Assembly (NCBI GenBank): GCA_030737835.1
Contig: CM060850.1
Span: 8,995,877 to 9,059,876, forward strand
From: Acorus gramineus
Lineage: Eukaryota > Streptophyta > Magnoliopsida > Acorales > Acoraceae
Length of the DNA: 64,000 bases
Direction: 5' to 3'
Shown: piece by piece, positions 24,001 through 34,493 of the stretch
Layout of the letters: each line of letters begins with the position of its first letter
Numbering within the stretch: the first letter of the stretch is position 1
Program-made: the position numbers and the translations under genes
The notes under the pieces: model-generated
What the model saw: the letters and a program-made list of their open reading frames with translations, nothing else
Told to the model about the DNA's origin: nothing
Databases searched by the model: none

Positions 24001-26322
24001 TACAGTGCTAACACATCATTGGCTCACTAAATCTAGTTTTCCTATGTCCCATGATGGCATATCATGTGTAAGGCATAACACGAGCACTCCATGAAGAAAT
24101 TATTCACATCACATACAATATGACAGTGTGAAGCATTGGAAGTAAAAAAAAAAAAAACCCAAACCAATATTACAACAAAGCATAAATGGAATATTATCAA
24201 CAATGAAAATTCAGACTGTTGTGACATACCGCTTTCATAGATGGTTACTGGAAGGTCCTTGGTGGCATGGTTGATAGCAGGATTTAGAAGGACATAAACC
24301 GGGCTTTCATTGATATCCATCAACTGTCAAGTAAAAAAATTTATGATAAGTTATATTCCCAATTCATCTATAATTCATTAACAATTCAAACTGTTGACTC
24401 CAATAACCAATTACCCAAAGATTAAACACACAGCAATGAGAACAGTGCGAGGAACTTCTTGGCAGTTAATCTAAAACTAAAGATAGAGAACAGCAACATG
24501 GTGCTTGAGATTTCAGAAAAAAATAGTTTCCGATTCACTAACAATTGTCAATGCATACTGAGCACTAAATCACAACAGAACGCAAACATGTGGCTCCTTC
24601 AAACTAGCCGTTCAACCAAATAAAACCAAATAAAGACCATCAAAAGTTAAATCAATCAATTACACCAAAAATTGAACATGCGATGAATTTCACAAGAAGC
24701 AACCTAGCGGGACAGGTCAAAACTTACAGCACGGTGTATCTGCATATCAGACTCCTGGACATCACTCCCTGTAGAGTACCACCCCAGAATGTAGAAGTTT
24801 GGGAACACCTTTTTATCTGTTCCACGAGATCACAAAACAAAAAATCCATAAAAATCAATTATTTTCATATAATTCAATAAAGAAAGCTAAACCTCTGAAA
24901 CCTCAAGTTTTCCAGGAAAAAAAAAGCAACAAGTTTTAATGGCTCACCCATCATAGAAAAATAATTCCATCAATAAAAACAGACAAGAATGATACCAGAG
25001 CGCTAAAACTCAAAAAACATGTAAAAAACAATCACAAAAAATTTACCAAAAAAATACAGCTATGGTTTTCAAACCAAACCATTGAATTATACACATAAAC
25101 CACTGGCAAAGAACTTCAATTATGATAGTTTCAGAAAATTTAGTTCAAAACTAGGAACTGTTTTCTTTGACAATACCTGATAAAACAAATACCATGCTTA
25201 AAAAGCCAACTCATGAATTTAAAAAAAATACCCTGATACAAAACCTAAACTTCACATTATTAGGAAATAAATAAATAATAAACAGGTGAAATTAAAAAAA
25301 CTCGAAGATTCCAACAATTTAACAAAAATAAGACAGGCGAGAAGAATAAAAGAAAAACCCTAGATCCGAAAAACCTAGCTTCCACGATCTAGTCAGAAAA
25401 CTCAACTAGTAACACCAAATCAAATCCCAATTATACAAAACCGCAGCTTCACAGACACCCAGAATAAAAACGGATCAATCAATCAATGGAAGGAACGAAA
25501 AGAGCGAAAAGGTTGGTATTATAAAATTAAAATTTTCACATTATTAGACAAAAATTTCAAAAACTTCGAAGATTTGACAAAAAAAAAAAAAAAAAGAAGG
25601 AAAAAGCCCTAAACCCTGAAACACGAACCGATAAAAAAAAAAAACTAGTTTCACGATCTAGTTATAAAAACCTAATATACTCAACAAGCAATACCAAATC
25701 AAAACACTAGTTTCACACTCTCTAAAAAACGAATGAATGACAGAATAGAATGACCAAAAAAGAGAAAAAGTAAATTTTAAAAAAATATATTCACATTATT
25801 AGGAAAAAAAAAATTAAGTGAAATAAAAAAAAAACCGTAAAAAATTCCTAAAAAAAAAAAGAAAAGAAAAGAAACACCAAACCCTAAAAACCTAGCTTTC
25901 ACAATCTAGTTAGAAAATTCAACAAGCAACACCAAATCAAAAACCCTAACATACAAAACCCTACCTTCCCTAAAAGATCAAAAGCGAACCAACGAATCAA
26001 CAGAAAGAACGAAAGAAGAGAGGACGGAGAGGATCTCACAGAGCTCCTGCTTGGTGACGAGGAAGGCGCGGTCTAGGGTGTTGGTGGAGGGATCGAGGAG
26101 GAGCTCGAAACTGTTGAAGATCTCGACAGTTCTTCCCCTCTGAACACCAATCACGCACCCGAAGACCCTCGGCGCCGGAGAAGACGATGACGTGGACGCG
26201 CTGCCACCGTTGGATGAAGAAGATGACTGGGCCTTGATCCTTGTGTGGTGGTCGGATATGTTGACGATCACCAGTGGGTGCAGCTTGAACGTCAGTCCGC
26301 TACTGCTCGTCGTTGTCGCCAT
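21058..26322 (-). CDS. CSN6: COP9 signalosome complex subunit 6
   Basis: The CDS is complement(21058..21139, 21445..21500, 21999..22099, 22521..22613, 22735..22813, 22942..23003, 24230..24323, 24728..24816, 26040..26322), 312 aa in nine exons, all GT-AG. CSN6 is a non-catalytic MPN subunit that pairs with CSN5, whose JAMM site removes NEDD8 from cullins; the complex acts mainly in the nucleus. Seen here: MPN start FKLHPLVIVNISDHHTR (about 12-28), a variable Ser-rich loop (about 32-49), VFGCVIGVQRGRTVEIFNSF, FYILGWYSTGSD, then INESPVYVLLNPA. The JAMM metal ligands (HxH...D) are absent, as is normal for CSN6. The C-terminal helices include LAAHLTGIHSAIKMLNSRI and end RRGGRSAFI. Length is close to the usual 310-320. 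The start has a CT-rich leader (26392-26415). Neighbours are unrelated. Confidence 0.96.
24817..26039 (-). other. Intron 1 of CSN6
   Basis: The longest CSN6 intron, 1.2 kb, A-rich on the plus strand. Words such as AACCTAGCTT and TCAACAAGCAA recur near 25370, 25680 and 25900, suggesting old internal duplication. No exon or element ends were recognised. Confidence 0.6.
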
Positions 26323-27310
26323 TGATTGATCGATCGATCGATGATTGAGACTGTGAAATTGAAGGTACACGAAAGTTCAATTAAAAAAAAACTCTCTCTC
26401 TCTCTCTCTCTCTCCGGCTTTTTAGACACAGGGACAGGGGCCCCGGAGTGCCACTTGGGCGGGTCCAACCCGACCCGACGTGAGCCGATTCTTGATCCGA
26501 TATGGCTGGTTCAGCCTGACCCGATCCAAATGGATGCTTCTATTTTGCACACCCAAAATTTATGTTCGCCCAACACAAGGAGATTATACTCCAATGTGCT
26601 TAAATAAAAGATATATTTTTAAAAAATTGGCTTAAACCAACCATCTCAATTTTTCTAAACTTATTATATGCGATATATTGTAATAAAATTTTACTAATCA
26701 TTAAATAAATCATCTATAAAATTTATTATAAATTAAAAATAAAATATATATATGTTATAACTGAAAATAGATTTTTTTTGCATATATACCCCTTAACTAG
26801 TCTTATATTGTTAAAATCCCTCACTTGAAACTCTAAAACATCAATATCCATTAAAAAGATTAAAAAACAAAAAGACATTCATAACAATAAGGGGTTATAT
26901 GGATTTTTTCTAAAAAAAAAAGAGGGGGTTATATGGATTTTAAAAAAAAAGAGGGGGGTTGATATGGATATAAGGAAATTTTTAGGGGGTTATATGCATT
27001 TTTCCCTTAAGCAAATTTAGTTGATATGGATATGATATGATCAATATCATTCTTTACATTTATTTGTTAAAAATACGTGATATTCAAAAAGATATATTTG
27101 ATGAATATATCATTTTATCCTTTATACGTATTGATCTTAAAAATATGTTTTATTTTCATTCTTACTCTTAATCTAAAATCATAATCATAAATGAATAAGG
27201 TAAAAATTGAAATTAAAAATATCACAAAGAAAAAGATATAACAAATTTAAACACTTTTGGTTAATTTATAAATAGATTCTTAGACACCTCTAAATAAATA
27301 AATCTTTCAA
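26323..27310. other. CSN6 upstream region, AT-rich
   Basis: Holds the CSN6 leader (CT microsatellite 26392-26415), a GC-rich patch at 26425-26540 with repeated GACCCGA words typical of dispersed plant repeats, and then AT-rich DNA. No coding exon. Confidence 0.5.
26888..27002. repeat. Imperfect tandem repeat, GGGGTTATATGGAT unit
   Basis: Four spaced copies of a GGGG(G)TT(G)ATATGGAT word begin at about 26890, 26925, 26955 and 26985, with A-rich spacers; the period is roughly 30 bases. Confidence 0.6.
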
Positions 27311-27334
27311 AAGCTCCATTTATGTTAGGTTGTG

Positions 27335-27545
27335 TAAGGGGGAGGAGGAAGATGGGTGGAACAGAGTTGGGGTGGGGAAGAGGAAGAGGAAGAGGAAGAG
27401 AAGAAGGAGAAAGAGAAAGAGAAAGAGGAGGCTACGGGCCGAGGCGGGGCTTGGAGCGGAGGAGGAGGAGGGGGAGGGGTGATGGTGAGGAGGAGGATGC
27501 GGAGGGGGTGGGATTGGCGGCGGCAGGGGTAGGGTTTGTGATGGT
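27335..27545. repeat. Purine-rich low-complexity tract
   Basis: Dominated by GGAAGA and GAGAAA units on the plus strand. The opposite strand has an open frame rich in Pro, Ser, Leu and Phe that reflects the repeat; I do not regard it as a gene. Confidence 0.6.
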
Positions 27546-29659
27546 GGAGGTGCTAGGTTCAAAATCAATTAATCTTATTATAAAAAGTCTGTAATTCTAT
27601 CTCTAAAAAAATCATGCATAATAACTAAAATTTAAATAAGAGTTTTTTATTTTTAAAATGACAACTATACATTTGCATACATAATTTGTGTTTGATGATG
27701 AGTGTGAATAACGTGTGTGATGTGATAAATTTGACATATTTTAGAATGTGTATAACAGTGTTAGGTGAGAGAATGTATTTTTATGACATAGATAAGTCCT
27801 TGTAAATTATTCTACCACCCTATAAAAGAATTATTTGATCTATTTTTAGTTTATCTGAATATAACTATTATGGTTTATTATCCTGAAACATACAATTTTT
27901 TTCATTAATCTTCGTTATTTTCTTTTATTCAGGAAAGATGGTTATCTTGAATGGCAATAGCATGAAGTATTACATTATCAATTTCTGATAAAAGCTCAAT
28001 ATCTTACTCTGTCTTTAGAAAGGGATCCAACCGAATTCAATTTATTGCAGCCCTCTCTTGGTGGTTGCCATCGGACTTTAGTTTGCGAACTATCATTCTA
28101 GGAGCTTGAAATGCCCCACTTGATGGAGAGATTCTGAATTAATTCAGAAGAGGCCTCATTAAAGACTTTTTCATGGAAAATGGTTTGGACCTTCTAGCAT
28201 AACATAAGGTTTGATAGACTTGAAGCTTGTGTTGCTCCTTTAGCTGAAAAAGGCGAGCAATAACCGTTATCAATTAAATGAACAAAGCTTGGCCTTGCAC
28301 CAGTGGTCATGGACACCCCTTTTCATGTGAAAGGGAGAGTTTGGACCCTTGCTAAATGCAAGGGTTCGGGGGAAAAATGCCTTTGTGGACTTGGGTTACG
28401 TGGGCCTTTGGTCCCTATTAGTTCTCATACTATTAGTTAGTAAAAACATATCTATACTCTTCTATAAAGCGTGAGCGGATGGGCGTATCGGGGGCATTTT
28501 CATAATTTCAGCGGGAGCATTTTTCAGATAGACCCCCTATTCTATACGTTTTACAAAAAGACCCCGATATGTGTTATAAACAAGTCCCTGATATTTATAA
28601 CCAGGTCCCTAATAGAAAACATTTACTTTTGTCTTTTCATGGGCTTTCTGCAGATCCACCCCCAGGTTCTACCAGTTTCACCGGACTTCAAATTTCATTC
28701 GATAATTTTTTAGACCATTAAGATATCCATAAAATTATAAAATATAAGTATTGAATTGGGCTCATTTAATACCATAAAATTATTGATGGATGTCTTGCTT
28801 TAAAAAAAAAAATTATTCTGCTTCTTTTTTTATTATTGATTTTGGATCAATATATATCACTTTTTTCTTTATATGTAAAAATAAATATATTTTTAATTTT
28901 TTCGGGGCATTTTTTTTTATTGATTAGATTGTTTTTAGGGGTTCGGATCGATTTTTTTAATGGGTGGTGGTTGAAAATTGGATTATATGGTTGACTATGC
29001 ATACTCTCATCGAATATTCGAATGTAATGATAGATTTTTTTTGTGCTCTTGGTTTTGATTGATAAAAATGATGAATTCCAAAACTTTTCAAAAATTAATG
29101 TCTTTGAAACAGAATGAATAAATATTTTTTTGGTTTTATTTTCAATATAAATTTGAGTGGATATTGACTTAATGTTAGGTACAGTCCCAAATACAACCCC
29201 AAATGCAGTTATCACATGTTTTAATTTTTTTAAATAGTAAACATTGCACCATTTCAAATCTAATGTGCTCAGTTTTAGTAAATGTTAAAAAAAATTAACA
29301 AGGTATATATCTCAGCTACGGAAGTATACATATACATCGTTAGATGACTATTAAATGACTGAAGAGGTATATGACAGTGTATTTCGAGTTGTAAAAGGAA
29401 CTGTTATATGAAATATAAGTATATGCTCAAATACAATAATACATTTTTTTGTTTCAAAAATATAAAATATACATGATAAAACCCATTTATCAAACATTAT
29501 TTTTATTTTAAAAGAATTGTTTATAATAATATGAACTCTTGTTTATCTTTCAGTTATAATATAAAGTAGCTTATATAATTCAATTCATACATGGTATAAA
29601 TTACGCACGGGTGCACGGGATTTTGTAGCTCTTTTAAGCCTCTCTTTGTATTTTAAGGC
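27546..29659. other. AT-rich intergenic before the Harbinger element
   Basis: No gene recognised. The section 27930-28440 is less AT-rich and may be an old element copy; 28470-28720 has CCCC-containing words (GACCCCGATATG, CCCCCAGG). A 136-codon frame on the minus strand at 28847-29257 is Lys/Ile/Asn-rich without domains and was not called. Confidence 0.45.
28284..28400 (+). repeat. Candidate SINE-like segment
   Basis: GGCCTTGCACCAGTGGTCATGG, truncated here as GGCCTTGCACCAGTGG, has an A-box-like core, and GCAAGGGTTCGGGGG about 70 bases later has a B-box-like core. Spacing is longer than in a tRNA but within the range of tRNA-derived SINEs. No second copy in the window and no clear target duplication. 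Confidence 0.3.
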
Positions 29660-29908
29660 TTAGGCTGCGTTTGGTTCGGCTGAAATTCAGCACTTATTAG
29701 ACTTAATTCGGAATTTTTCAGCACTTCTGTGTTACAAGTCTGTTTGGTTGAGGCCCAATTAACTGCTGAAATTTATCCTCTTTTGGTATATAAACCCTGA
29801 ATTTTTCAGCTCATTCAATGTCACTTTTTTTTTCCGCCTCCGCATTATGTTATTTCGTCCTGACGTAAAAAGACTATCCTACCCCCACTACTTTGATTTA
29901 TTTACAAG

Positions 29909-29917
29909 CCCTATATA
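29909..29917 (+). promoter_or_regulatory. TATA box of the Harbinger element
   Basis: CTATATAAT lies about 245 bases inside the left end, upstream of the leader and of ORF1, in the expected orientation. The start of transcription would fall near 29940. Confidence 0.45.
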
Positions 29918-30023
29918 ATCCCATTTCACCTCCTCTCTCTCTCTCCTCGGGCTTTTTTTTTTCTCCTCGTCGAAACCAAAACCCCTCACAAACCCTAACG
30001 GCGGACCTCCTCCTCGGTGGCGG

Positions 30024-30275
30024 AACAACCCCTCCTCGGTCACGGCCCGGCCCCTCCACCTTCACGGCACCTCCTCCCGACACCAAGCAACCCCTCCTCG
30101 GTCACGGCCCGGCCCCTCCACCTTCGCGACACCTCCTCTCGACACCAAGCAGCCCCTCCTCGGTCACGGCCCGGCCCCTCCACCTTCGCGACACCTCCTC
30201 CCGACATCAAACAACCCCTCCTCGGTCACGGACCGGCCTCTCTATCTTCGCGGACCTCCTCCTCGGTCGCGGACC
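30024..30275 (+). repeat. 62-bp tandem repeat in the Harbinger leader
   Basis: Copies of a CCCCTCCTCGGTCACGGCC-containing unit begin at about 30026, 30088, 30150 and 30212, an exact 62-base step, the last copy diverging. The step is not a multiple of three, so the Pro/Ser-rich frames across it change register from unit to unit; it is unlikely to be coding. Confidence 0.8.
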
Positions 30276-30545
30276 CACCTCCTCTGTTGCGGACCAGTCC
30301 CTCTGACCTCCACCCTCCGACGTTTCGACCTCCAATCTCCGACCAAAAGGTAAAACCAGGTGTGTCATATGCTTCCATTTTAGTGAAATCCCTTTTTCAT
30401 GGTGGCTTTATATGTATTAGGTGAAATATCTTTTTGTTTTTTTCAGAGGCTCCATGTTTAGGGTTCTAATAAATTTAGGGGCAAAAGCATTCTATTACAT
30501 GGACAATGGAGTTTAATTATTTATGAGGATTCTTTTCTTGATGAT

Positions 30546-31010
30546 TTGGATAACTATGGCAACTCATCGCACTCGTCCATTCCCACTTCCGCCGAATTCT
30601 CTACCCAAAGGGGTCCTCCAGATACCATAGAGCCTGACCCAGTAAACGTTGATATAGAGGACAATGTCGATGACAGTCCATTGTCTAATGTTAGCCGAAA
30701 ACGCCGATGCCCTCCCAAACCGAAGAGGAAAAATTCTGTTGATGACTTTATAGAGAAGATTGATGGAGTGCTTGATAAGATTGCCAATTCCGCTACCAAT
30801 GAGGCAAGCGCTCCCATGAGGCCATCTCCCACAATTGCTGAGTGTTATGAGTCCCTCCAACAAACCCCGGAGATCGACCCTGATAGTGAGCTATTTTCGC
30901 AGGCTATGCTATTCTTCCTAGAGCCTGACCAGCGCGAGTTGTGGATGCTTAACAAGAGGGCAACAGCAAGAATTCAGCTCTTGCATACTCATGCCAAACG
31001 TTTCAAGTAG
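30546..31010 (+). pseudogene. Harbinger ORF1 protein, start damaged or unresolved
   Basis: The open frame (LDNYGNSSHSS to HTHAKRFK stop at 31008-31010) gives 154 aa from 30546, but begins at TTG, not ATG. Harbinger-type ORF1 proteins are Myb/SANT-like DNA-binding partners that carry the transposase into the nucleus and to the ends. Seen here: an acidic N-part, a basic NLS-like SRKRRCPPKPKRKN, and the C-terminal helix DQRELWMLNKRATARIQLL. A canonical Myb/SANT domain is not visible, so the protein may be truncated. The nearest ATG with sensible context (30506) runs into TGA after six codons; one base in the ATTATTTATG stretch puts it out of register with this frame. A leader intron (donor 30352, acceptor ending 30446) is possible. 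It could also use an unseen upstream exon. Confidence 0.6.
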
Positions 31011-31286
31011 ATGATTAGGGATGTTTTCTAGTAGACCATTGATGATGGAACTATGCAGGATTTGTTAATGTTTGTTTTTATGTATGGACATCAAGGTGTT
31101 GTCTTTATTAATTTGTATGGATTCTTATGTTTATTTTTATGAATGTATGGATGCTTATTATTGTGTTTATGTACCTGTATGGATCATTATGTTTATGAAA
31201 CTCTTTATTTACATGTATGGATGGGTTTGTTTGTGTCTATGCTCAACTTCTAATAGATGTGTATATCTGAATTTGTTTAGGTTTAA

Positions 31287-32536
31287 ATGGAGCCACAATA
31301 TAAGCTCTTTGTCCTTTGGTTTGTATTGTATTACATACGCAACCTCCTAACTAAACGTCAAGCCCCAAGAATAGTTCATAATTCTGAATTGAGTGGGCAC
31401 CAATATGTGTTTGGTATACTCAATGGACATGAACGCCTATGCAATGAATTATTTCGCATGGATGGGCGGGTGTTTGTGGGGTTGGTCTCCTTATTCCGAG
31501 TTGAAGGATGGTTGAAGGACACACGAAACATGTCGGTTGAAGAACAACTTGCCATATTCCTCAGCGTTGTTGGACATAATGTGAGGAACAGATATTGTCA
31601 GGACCGATTCCAACACTCTGGAGAGACCATATCCCGTCACTTCAGAAAGGTATTAAAGGCTTGCTTGAAACTGAGTCAGAGAATTATCCAACCAACCGAT
31701 CTCTCCCAAACCCCGAATCAGATTTTATCAAATTCTCGCTATTATCCGGCATTTAAGGTAATCCAAATTACTCAGACTGTCTAATAGAAACATTAGACCT
31801 TCTCTTCATCAATGAAAACATACTTGCCATATTTATTAACAAAACTTTTGGTTCTTAGGATTGCATCGGGGCATTAGATGGAACCCTGGTACACGCAATC
31901 ATCGAAACTGACGATCAAGTTCCATATCGGGGTCGGAAGGGGGATTGCATGCAGAATGTACTTGCGGTATGCAATTTCGACATGTTATTTACTTACGTAA
32001 TGGCCGGATGGGAAGGAACTGCTCATGACTCGCGCATCCTTTCGGATACAATCCGCAACCCTTCCAATAGGTTTCCAATGCCCCCTAATGGAAAATATTA
32101 TCTTGTAGATGCTGGATATACGAATAGAAGGGGATTTCTAGCACCTTACCGTAATGTAAGGTATTGGTTGGGTGACTACCGGAGGGGTTCAGGACCCCGT
32201 AACAAGGAGGAGCTGTTTAATTATTTTCACTCATCTTTGCGGAATGTGATTGAGAGAACATTTGGTGTGTGGAAGGCGCGCTTCCCAATCCTTAAGAAGA
32301 TGGCCCCTTATCCATTCGGTATTCAGGTCCGAATCGTGGCGGCAACAATGGCGATCCATAATTATATTAGAATGTCTAATCTAACAGATGCCTTGTTCGA
32401 GAGATACCAAAACACTGCTGTTGAAGATGAAAATGCCACTGAGCAGCAATACCCCATAGTCCAACCCGACAACGAACAGGCTGAGATGAATGCAACACGA
32501 GAGGAGATTGCTAATCTCCTTTACAGTAGACGATGA
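31287..32536 (+). CDS. Harbinger DDE transposase (ALP1/HARBI1-like)
   Basis: The CDS is join(31287..31757, 31859..32536), 382 aa, one GT-AG intron of 101 bases in phase 0. This nuclease cuts and joins the element's ends. The DDE_4-type fold is complete: first Asp in GALDGT (D164), second Asp in GTAHDSRI (D214), Glu in VIERTFGVWK (E289), with the usual downstream helix AATMAIHNYIR. The N-terminal part contains the helical region EEQLAIFLSVVGHNVRNR, which in this family makes an HTH-like unit. Length is typical (about 380-420). The frame has no internal stop, so the enzyme may be active. Host-domesticated relatives (ALP1, HARBI1) exist, but the terminal repeats show this is a transposon copy. 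Confidence 0.93.
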
Positions 32537-33303
32537 TTTTTTGGGTTCCAATGATGGTTTTTCAGGTGCCTTGCCAGACAAATATGGTTAAAAATATTAT
32601 TTAAAATGATTTGCTATACTTTGATTATTTAAGCTCTTTTGTCGATCTATGCCCTTTATCTAATGTAAACGTTATTGAAGTTTCTCTTTGTTTACTGGTA
32701 TTGATATGTTTGAACCAATGTAATAAAACCAATGGTTTTTTGTTCTGAAACTATCATTTCTTATTGAGGGTGTTTCCATTTTTAACATCATATGAAATAA
32801 TGTGATTCTGATAACATTGATTTTTCTGTTGTGTTTACTCAGGTACTAGCTTTTTAGAGAAGATGATATTCAGGGAACACGGCATGATTGATGGATTGCT
32901 GCTTAAACAATGATTTCTGGCATTACAATGGAAAAGATGAAGCCCATGAGATTAATAAATTTTGCTGTAGCTTTTTGAAATCTTTAGTTCTCTTCTGTTA
33001 ATGCAACTCTTGAACATCAGAAATGATGATAACATGCTACTGTTATTGGAGACACTATTGTTTTGTGATAATTGGGAGACTTTCCAAGTGATTCAATTAT
33101 GGTGATTTATGATTTAGGATATCAAATTCATTGATAGATTTGTAAATTTCATGTTTTCATTATATGGCTTGAATTTTTATTAATGTTTGGATATAATATG
33201 GTGAAGTGTATTTCTATGTTTATCGATAGGAAAAAAAATAAAATGACCAGTGCTTGAATTGTAGAATGAAATGATTTGTAGCCATCTGATTACTATTGGG
33301 TTT

Positions 33304-33605
33304 AAGTTTGTGTAATATTCACTCTTTAAAAGTGGGACATATATTTAGAGGAACAAATCAATATTGTTGAAATAGTTAAAAAATAAGCATGTTTTTTAAA
33401 TTTTCACGTTTATGAAATATTCACTCTTTAAAGTATGACATATATTTCGAGGAACAAATATATTTTTCAAATAGTTAAAAAATAAGCACGTTTTTTAAAT
33501 ATTCAAGTTTATGAAATATTCACTCTCTAAAGTGGGACATATATTTCGAGGAACAAATTCATATTTTTGAAATAGTTCAAAAATAAGCATGTTTTTTAAT
33601 TATTC
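33304..33605 (+). repeat. Three ~100-bp tandem copies near the right Harbinger end
   Basis: Units starting at about 33311, 33411 and 33511 share ATATTCACTCT(T/C)TAAAG, GGACATATATTT.GAGGAACAAAT and AAAAATAAGCA.GTTTTTTAA. The block lies 220 bases inside the right terminal repeat, where subterminal transposase-binding repeats are expected. Confidence 0.8.
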
Positions 33606-33828
33606 AATCAAACATCAAAATAACATTCAGTACTTATTAAATAGACCAAAATACCCTTCTAATAAGCACTACTATTAAGTGGTGAACCAAACACACTTAT
33701 TTAAATAAGTACTTATATTTTCCGCTAAACCAAACAGTATTCTGCATAAAACATTCAGCACTTATACAATAAGCACTGAATAATTCAACACTTAAATTCA
33801 GCATTCAGCCGAACCAAACGCAGCCTTA

Positions 33829-34493
33829 GTTTGGTAAATTGATAAATTTTTAGAATAAATTAACCTAATTTATAGGGATAAAAAAACCACTATTTTTATC
33901 CAAATTTGTATTTAGTAATGTTTTTTATTATCCTCATTTTTTATTGTTTTATCCTCAATCTTACATTTGGATCAAATATAGGATAACTTCAAATTATTTT
34001 AAAAAAATATCAAATCTACCCTTCTTATTAATGGGGCATTAATATTGTTTAGTGGAGCACATTCCTTTTTTTTTATTTTTTTATTTTTTTGGAAAGAGTA
34101 GTAATAAATGTTATCTCAAATTTATAAAATTAAGATAAAAAATTAGGATAAAGTCTTTTCTACATTTTATCCAAAACAAACTATCTCCATTTTTTATCTT
34201 AAAATATGGATAATTATCTATATTTTATTCCTATTTTTTTTTTATATCATACGAGATAATAAGTGATTTAATTTAATGTTTTCCTTATCTAACTTTTTAT
34301 CCCCGTATGAAACTAAAAAAACAAAGATTCCATCGTGGTGCAAAAAGCCACTTGCATGTCGCCTGTATAATATCCTGATATACATTTTCGAAAAATAAAT
34401 ATAAAAACGAAAATAAAAATAAAGTGACGTCTCTGTTTTTCGCAACCCGGAAAGACAAAAAACAGAAAAACAGAGAAGGTGAGCGCGAGAGAG
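33829..34493. other. PEX5 promoter region
   Basis: AT-rich DNA between the transposon and PEX5. The last 60-70 bases before the ATG are the likely leader (CAACCCGGAAAGACAAAA to GCGCGAGAGAG). A TGACGTCTCTG word at 34423 resembles a bZIP core. No gene. Confidence 0.5.

Larger units (their letters stand above)
29663..33825 (+). mobile_element. PIF/Harbinger DNA transposon, nearly complete
   Basis: A 4,163-bp element. The two ends are perfect 22-base inverted repeats (GGCTGCGTTTGGTTCGGCTG plus AA, at 29663-29684 and inverse at 33804-33825). Both are flanked by TTA (29660-29662, 33826-33828), the PIF/Harbinger target duplication. Inside are a TATA word, a GC-rich tandem repeat in the leader, an ORF1-type Myb/SANT-family protein tail, a spliced DDE transposase, and a triplicated 100-base block near the right end. 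The identical terminal repeats suggest a fairly recent insertion. It sits between the divergent genes CSN6 and PEX5, ending 668 bases before the PEX5 start codon. Confidence 0.92.

Noticed and set aside
27320..27568. Pro/Ser/Leu-rich minus-strand ORF
   Set aside because: It is the complement of a purine simple repeat, with no domain or splice context.
28847..29257. 136-codon minus-strand ORF
   Set aside because: Lys/Ile/Asn-rich as expected of AT-rich noncoding DNA; no family resemblance and no start context.
30017..30424. Pro-rich ORFs of about 135 codons in the Harbinger leader
   Set aside because: They come from a 62-bp tandem repeat whose step is not a multiple of three, one begins at GTG, and they do not join ORF1 in frame.
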